Origin: Podocnemis expansa
Taxonomy: Eukaryota; Chordata; Testudines; Podocnemididae
Length of the DNA stretch: 64,000 nt
Assembly: GCA_007922195.1 (NCBI GenBank)
Contig: ML681963.1
Location: forward strand, 137,582,357 to 137,646,356
Direction of reading: 5' to 3'
Below, in pieces: positions 58,243 to 64,000 of this stretch. The stretch's first letter is position 1. Every line of letters begins with the position of its first letter. A program made the position numbers and the translations under genes. Below the pieces are notes generated by a model. The model was given only the letters and a program-made list of their open reading frames with translations, was not told where the DNA came from and did not search any database.

Positions 58243-58466
58243 GGCTATGTCCACACATACACGTTTATTTCAATTTGTTAAATCAAAATAAGTTAATTTG
58301 AAATAAAATTGTTAATTTGATTGAACTTAAATAGAAATAAGCAAAAACAGCAAATTGAAATAGCAAGTCCGGACCACATTGTCTGCTTCCCCCTTCTGCC
58401 ACAGCCAGCCCCCACCCTGAACACAACCCAATAAACACCCAACTACAACTGTTTGGTGTCAGAACT

Positions 58467-58472
58467 TTTATT
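58467..58472 (-). terminator. Poly(A) signal of the Myb-like gene
   Basis: AATAAA on the minus strand lies about 150 bp downstream of the last open frame and inside the transposon's right-hand boundary. The element therefore appears to carry a complete transcription unit. Confidence 0.55.
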
Positions 58473-58619
58473 TACAGAAAGAAGGGGTCAGGAAAGCGGG
58501 GGCTTGGGAGGCAGCAAGGGTCAGATACTGTGGGGTGGGGCGGAGAACTGAGGGGGTGGGTACTCAACTGGGAGCTGGGATGTGGGGTGGGGGTTTGGGG
58601 ACATCAAGGTGGGGCGAGG

Positions 58620-60296
58620 CTATGGGGAAGCCACCGCTGGCCCATGGCCTGCTGTGCCACAGTCTTCCCTATGGTCACCCCGGGTTGGGGGGCACTGGTG
58701 GCGAGGGGCACTGGGGTGCTGCACTGGAGCTTCCTCATTCTCCTGGGGTGCCAGGTGTTGTGCTATGTGCTGCAGCCTGGAGGCAACGTCCCGGATGGCA
58801 ACAGTGATGGCTTTCTGAGCTATGGCCTGCCGCTCCATCACCGCGGCCTGCTGCTCCATCACCATGATGACACAGTCATCCGCATCAGCTGCACGCTGGA
58901 GCTGGTGGATGGTGGCCTCCTGGCACTTGCCCTGGTCTTGTTGTCAGGCCCAGGAAGACTCATCAGCTCACTGGCCCAGCTCCAGCAGGATGCTGAGGAT
59001 CTCATCCCGGGTCTGGTGGGCTCTCCTCCTAAGCCTTGTGGAGGTGGGCAGGCTCCCAGGAGTGGGACCCTGGGTGGCAGCATGAGCTGCAGGGCAGAAG
59101 TGAGAAAAGTTGATTCTCTCAGCCTACTGGCCTTGGCCATGTGTAGCCTGTCAGCTGCAAACACTTCTGCCCTGACTGCCAGCAGGATTCCCAATCTGTG
59201 TCCTGTGTACGCTGCACTCAGGGGGCACATGGCTTCGTGGCCCACAGTAGTGACCTGTACTTGGCAGAATGTGGCCCACGAACTCTCTCGAGGCCATGTG
59301 ACAACAGTGCTGGCTGCAGGCTCTCTGGTGTGCATGCTGCCACAGCTGCCTATTGCCACCCCCATGATGAGGGATCCCATCCCCCTTGGACCCGGGACTC
59401 TGTCTGCAAATGCCTTCCTGCCACCTGCATCCATGGGAGAGCCTGTGCATCCCCCTGGGCCTGAGCCCTGCCTGTCCCAGGGCCATGTCCCCCTGGGCAC
59501 CTATGCCACTGGCAGTCTTGGCCCTGCCTGCCTGGAGGGGGTAGAGAGGAATACTCACCAACAGGCACTCCTGATGTCCGCATGGATGTCCCTTCCAATT
59601 CAGCTGCCTCTGTCTCCCCCTCCTGCTCCTCCTCGGGGGTGCTGGCCCTCTCCTCCTGGGCAGGCAACAACTCTGGATTGGCAGGTGGTGAGTTCCCGGG
59701 CTGGCTGGTGTTGCCATGTCCACGGATGCCTCTGTGTCTGAGGGGCCTCCCTCAGGGGGCATGGCCAGGATGTGGGGCTTGCCAGAGTCCACAGGCTGGG
59801 AAGGGAGGCCGCTGGGCTCCTGCTTCAGAAAGGCATCCAGCTCCTTGTGAAAGGGGCAGCTTGTGGCAGCAGCTGGCCCCTGGAGCTGCCTTGCCTCCCT
59901 GGCCCGGGTGTAGTCCTAGCGGAGGGTTTTGATTTTTGAACGCACCTGTTCGGTGGTGCACTCATAGCCCTTTGCAGACAGGGTCTCTGCGATGTCCCGG
60001 TACACATCGCGGTTCCAGTGCCTTTCCTGGAACCGGTCACAGATGTCCTCCCTGCCCCATATCTGCAGGAGGCAGAGGATCTCCTCCTGGGAGCAAACAG
60101 GGACCCGGTGTCGCCCCTGTGCTGCAGTAGCACATGCCTTTGCCATGCTGTCTGCAGAGTCCAGGCAAGTGGCACCAAGGTGGCAGGGCACTTCCTGCTT
60201 CCTGAGCACGCTGGGAGGAAGAAGGTCAACCCAGGTTGGATTCGAAATAGCCATTGTTTTGAAACAATGCATCTGAATGTCATTGTTTTGAAACAA
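58620..60296 (-). pseudogene. Myb/SANT-like DNA-binding protein of a Harbinger element, disrupted
   Basis: Exon 1 (start ATG at about 60254 or 60296) encodes a Myb/SANT-like trihelix-type domain at about 60110-59916: QEEILCLLQIWGREDICDRF, NRDVYRDIAETLSAKGYE and TEQVRSKIKTLR. A TAG at 59913-59915 follows directly, where a Gln or similar codon would be expected; the frame then continues open to a GTGAGT donor at 59558. An acceptor (CCCTGCAG, exon from 59086) opens exon 2, which has RLRRRAHQTRDEILSILLEL, then further stops or shifts, then a Gln/Ala-rich coiled-coil-like tail (MEQQAAVMERQAIAQKAI) to about 58620. This exon structure is inferred from splice motifs. In PIF/Harbinger transposons the Myb-like protein helps bring the transposase to the ends. 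The long frames on the plus strand here, including one of 403 codons, are antisense shadows. Confidence 0.7.
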
Positions 60297-60465
60297 CTGT
60301 TTCGATTTAATGGCTATTTCGATTTCTGCCTAGATTTTACTATTTCAAAATAAGGTTTGTTAGGGGCTTGTCATTTTGAAATAATGAAACGTTGTTCGGA
60401 CATGACATCTTTTAAATCAAAACAACATTGTTTTGATTTAAAAGCAACGTGTGGACATAGCCTTT

Positions 60466-62738
60466 GACTTAAGCTCAGTTGTGAGTAAAAATTAAAGCTG
60501 CCCTCCCCCCAACTTGCCTTTCTCCAGTTCAAAAAGGTTCTTGGTCTGTTTCAAAGAGTCTGCTTCAAAGCCTTCAGACAGACCATGAGCAAAGAGAGCA
60601 TATGTTGAAGTTGCCATCTTCAGCAAAGATACTGAAGTCTTAGAGCTACAGGACCAGAGGCAGTCATTAACTTCTGGAAGCCAAAGGGAGAGGACTGAGT
60701 TCTTAGGGGGTACAGGAGGGAAGCACATTAGATTGGGACCAGGGGAGCTAGAGAAAGAGCTCCTGGCTGGCTGCTGGGATGTGCAGGCTCAAGGCCCTGA
60801 GAAGAAGGTGAAGAAGGTGTCGAACCATGGGGAAGTAGCCCAGGGAATTTGAAGCAGCACTGTTGAGAAGTGAAGGAGAGGCAGAGATGCTGTTAGCTAC
60901 AGGTTCTCTGGGCTGGGACTTAGAGCAGTGGGCAGGTTGGGTCCCGTCCCACTCACCACTGGGGGAGTGGCTAGACTCTAGATCTGAGATATCTCTCTTC
61001 TCACCCCGGAAGGGGGAGCACACGGACACTGATGATGGCCAGAGTGCTGGGCCACAAAGAGGAAGCTGCAGTTCCTGACATCTGTGAAAAGGGTTAGAGG
61101 TAAACTGTGGGGAAACATGATGGCATGCAGATCACAGACATGGACATTGGCTTGGAGCTTATCCCCAGATGACCAGGAGGTTTCAATCTAGCTGTGAGTA
61201 GAGCATCCTTTGACGTAACCAAATGCTGAAGATTCATGAAAAAACAGACATCAATATACCTGTAAAAAAAAAAAAAAAAAAGTTTATTTCCGCAGGCAGG
61301 AAATTCAGTTAATGAAGAAAAAAAACTTGTCAAACATTGAGTTTTCCTCTTTATAGCAATTTTAATTTTATGTAGAAATGTGACAAAAGACAGCTTTTTC
61401 TCTCTCGGAGTAGCGTGTAGATAAACAGGAGCTGGAAATCCTGTGAAGTGCTGAGTGCCTGCATGTCCAGCTGGACCTAAGAAGATGTGTTGTCCTGTGC
61501 CAAAGAGCAGCATTGGGCATTTGCCATGGTCTGGCTCTGGGGGATATGTTGTCAAAGGGGAGCCTTCAGCACAGACACAGAGGCCTGGCAATGAGGCCGT
61601 ATATCTGAGATCTACCTTGTCTCTTGTTTTTTCTTCAAAAGACAAATGCTGATGCTGAGTTGGAATTAGCACCAAACAATGAAGAACCACCTCTCTGCTT
61701 TCACAGTAGTATTTCGCACAGGCAAATGTAGTAAAGTCATCCACTACAGATTTAGGAATAGGAAAGAGGGCATATTTGGGAGGGACTACTCCAGGTGGCC
61801 AGATCTTAACATATTGAGTGAAAAAGATAGAAGCTACACAAATGATAAATTTACCTCAGCCTTAAAGTGGAGCCGTGATTGGGCTTTCTTTAAAATAGGA
61901 GGAGATGTAACTTTTTGGCACAGTTATGGAAAATACTGTGACATTATTCCCTAGTAGATAAACAATTTTTAATGTCTAGAACCATGGAGTGAAACAATCA
62001 GATCCCTGGAATAAATTAATTGTAACATCCCTGATGTTACGGCTGGAGTTCAGTATGAAATCTTATAAAAGTAAAAATTGTTAGGCAGCAAAGAGTCTGG
62101 CTCTGATATAAAGCAAACTTCTCCAATATGCTCTTCCCCATGTACGTTAGTCAGCAGCTATTAAATGTAGATCCCTGATTCAGACTGAGCAATAATTTAT
62201 CAACAGCCCCTGAATACCATAGCTCTTGTTGGTGCAAGTAGCAGGCTAATTTATTCCTTCTCTTTTTAGCTATCTTGCAGCATTGTAACTTTTTATTAGT
62301 CCTGCTTACACAAAAGAGGAATAAATAGTTTAACAGCGGTGCATTAATTTCAATGAACCATCCAGTCAACACTGTCCCCTACTGATGCATAGTCTTCTCT
62401 GACTGGTGTGGAAATGGCTAGTCCACCAGACACAGAGGGAAGTAACACGGAGCATTCCTGTAACTGTGTCCTAAATGCCTGTGAATCAGCAGAATGTGCC
62501 AAATAGCCTGCAATAGAGGAAATTCACATTTATTCCTAAAGTTTATCCACTGCCATTCAGCAGAACCTCAGTGGAAGTTAAATGTTAAGAACAGAGAACA
62601 ACTTTTGCCTATTGATTGTTACTTTGTGTCTCCATGCCAACATCTCTTTTACACATGACCCACCCTGTTTCGGTTTTTTGACATTTGGTTTCTGTTTGTA
62701 CTATGGTTACAGACCTCCTGGCTAGGCTGACTCTAGGT
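60466..62738. other. Intron-like DNA, no gene seen
   Basis: An A run lies at about 61265-61280. A 216-codon minus-strand frame at 61094-61744 runs through this A run and AT-rich text and shows no domain. No repeats are delimited. Confidence 0.4.
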
Positions 62739-63033
62739 CAGTGTTCTACAAACTTTGTGGGGTGCATGCCCAGGGGAGGATGCAGCAGTATATGCAGGAT
62801 GAGTGCCATGGCAGGACTCAGGCCAGGCTCAGTGTGGGGCTTGGAGGAGAGCCCATTCTGTTCCCCAGCTCAGCCCCAGCACTGGTCCAACTTGCAGCGC
62901 TAGCTACACTCCCAGAGGTGGCTTTAGGCAATTGGGTGCCCAAGGCGAAGCCCCACTGTGGGGCTCCCATAGGCCTACTACTGCCACCCTCCATGTGGCC
63001 CCAGTCCCCCCTGCAGCCCTAATGCACCCCCTT
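62739..63033. mobile_element. hAT-like remnants
   Basis: CAGTGTTCTACAAACTTTGTGG at 62739 looks like a hAT left end, and CAGAGGTGGCTTTAGGCAAT at 62913 looks like a family D end. Neither has a matching right end or target duplication. Confidence 0.4.
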
Positions 63034-63093
63034 CCCAAGACTTCTTATTTGTTTTGCTGAACCAGACTAACATGACTATCCTTTTGGAACTCG
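63034..63093 (+). mobile_element. Penelope-like terminal fragment
   Basis: AAGACTTCTTATTTGTTTTGC followed by GACTAACATGACTATCC is the last 60 bp of the Penelope family. Confidence 0.65.
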
Positions 63094-64000
63094 TAAATTA
63101 TTCTTGGGTATGATATTTTTAAAGATCTCTCCATCATGAAGCTTGTAAGTTGATCATCTTTCACTTGACATAAATGAGCTAATTCTGAACTACAAAGTTA
63201 AAATGAACATTTAAAAAAATTTAAAATGTATGTGCATTATTTAACGAATAAAAAGTGGTAAAATTAATGATGGCTGAAAAATAGCTAAAATACCACATTT
63301 AAAATTTTGGCAGTCAAATCTTCCAAATTTTTCATATAGGCTTGGGTTTATGCTTACTAGAAGTTTAATATAAAATAATTATAATAAATAAAAATAAGTG
63401 AAAAGGTTTCAAGTGTGTAGCTATAAATTAAAAACACCAAATTTCAGTGAAATTCTCTTAAGTATTTAAGTTTATAAAACTCTGGCCTCTTCAAAAATAT
63501 TAAATAGTAAGTACAAAAGAAGCTAAAAAATTATTTATCAAAAGAAAGACATACAGCACAGCCATCACAGACAGCTGTAAAGATTGCTTGAGGCCGGCAC
63601 TGTATTTATATGTAGCAGCCTCTATGGACCTACCTGGTAACCTGAGCTAACCAAAGCCAAAGGAAAAATTGTCACAAAGACAAAGGAAAAGGCAAAAGAA
63701 GAACAAGTAAAAAAGAAAAAGAAAAGGCAATATTTCACAAATTAAAAAATGGCAGAATAGATGGCCACACTGAGGAACTAAAAGATGAGATCATTGGAAA
63801 AGTCCCTGCTATTGTGCTGTCTATTGCTTGGTCTTGCCTTTTTAGCATGCCATTGTGAAGGCAATGGGCAGCTAATGGTGAAGTCTGCAATTCAGACAAA
63901 GCACAGATCCTAATAATAGTTTGCTTTGGTGAGCCAAGACTGAAAACTGCTTAGGCTTCCAGTCTTCTGCTAGATGGGAACGATTTCTATATTTTTCTAT
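63094..64000. other. AT-rich intron-like DNA, no gene seen
   Basis: A purine-rich stretch lies at 63655-63730 (AAAGG/AAAAG repeats). Nothing else is recognised up to the window end. Confidence 0.45.

Larger units (their letters stand above)
58243..60462 (-). mobile_element. PIF/Harbinger element carrying only a Myb/SANT-like gene
   Basis: A 2220-bp element has inverted ends GGCTATGTCCACAC...GTGTGGACATAGCC and a 3-bp target duplication TTT (58240-58242, 60463-60465). Subterminal regions hold TTGAAATA/TTTAAATC motifs and the TTTTGAAACAA palindromes typical of the two MITEs at 30404 and 31740, so all three are probably related. The interior encodes, on the minus strand, a Myb/SANT-like protein with an intron and a poly(A) signal. 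Harbinger elements normally encode a transposase and a Myb-like partner. No transposase-like sequence is visible here, so this element would have depended on transposase from elsewhere. Confidence 0.75.

Noticed and set aside
58530..59741. 403-codon plus-strand ORF
   Set aside because: It lies antisense to the Myb-like gene inside the Harbinger element. No domain is seen, and its length comes from the GC-rich complement.
61094..61744. 216-codon minus-strand ORF
   Set aside because: It includes a run of Phe from a poly(A) tract and has no domain or splice context.

Overview
This is a stretch of amniote nuclear DNA, most likely from a turtle. The reasons are CR1 LINE fragments in several places, many short copies of a Penelope-like element (PLE), small hAT and PIF/Harbinger elements, and a CpG island with a vertebrate-style first exon. 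Species level is an inference from repeat families I recognise by eye; no search was possible. There are no prokaryotic operons, no CRISPR array and no recognisable endogenous retrovirus. Nearly all long open frames are accidental products of GC-rich transposon bodies.

Host gene: positions 5480-6330 form a CpG island. Inside it an ATG at 6109 opens a 20-codon frame with a basic N-terminus and a leucine-rich hydrophobic core, ending exactly at a GTAAGG splice donor (6169). I read this as the first coding exon, a signal peptide, of a secreted or membrane protein on the + strand. I do not recognise the gene. No second exon is convincing, so 6169-64000 is probably part of a long first intron and 1-5480 is upstream DNA.

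Mobile DNA: (1) At least 16 PLE loci share one 3' end. Eight of these loci hold two copies each: seven as inverted head-to-head pairs, one of them a near-perfect 79-bp-arm palindrome at 10057-10217, and one as a head-to-tail tandem at 4701-5232. One locus (23200-25370) keeps remnants of the reverse transcriptase and GIY-YIG endonuclease; another (45072-45630, minus strand) keeps the GIY-YIG part. (2) Thirteen non-autonomous hAT elements could be delimited at the base by 8-bp target duplications, four of them from one GC-rich family; further hAT-like copies are truncated or lack a clear duplication. (3) Two PIF/Harbinger MITEs (30404-30809, 31740-32096) are full of TTCGAA-centred palindromes. 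A third, 2.2-kb relative (58243-60462) carries only a decayed, intron-containing Myb/SANT-like gene with its own poly(A) signal and no visible transposase. (4) A nearly full-length, inactivated LINE of the R4/Dong type (45880-49335) has an RT, a CCHC motif and a restriction-like endonuclease, and sits behind a tRNA-like 5' segment. (5) CR1 fragments lie at 13010, 13914, 20331, 30302, 50750 and 55400.

History: insertions are nested. hAT elements sit inside PLE tails at 4791, 24903 and 51659, a Harbinger MITE sits in an old CR1 at 30404, and a hAT sits in a larger element at 26170. This gives a relative order of activity: old CR1 and PLE first, then hAT and Harbinger. The remaining sequence is AT-rich, single-copy-looking intron or intergenic DNA in which I see no gene.
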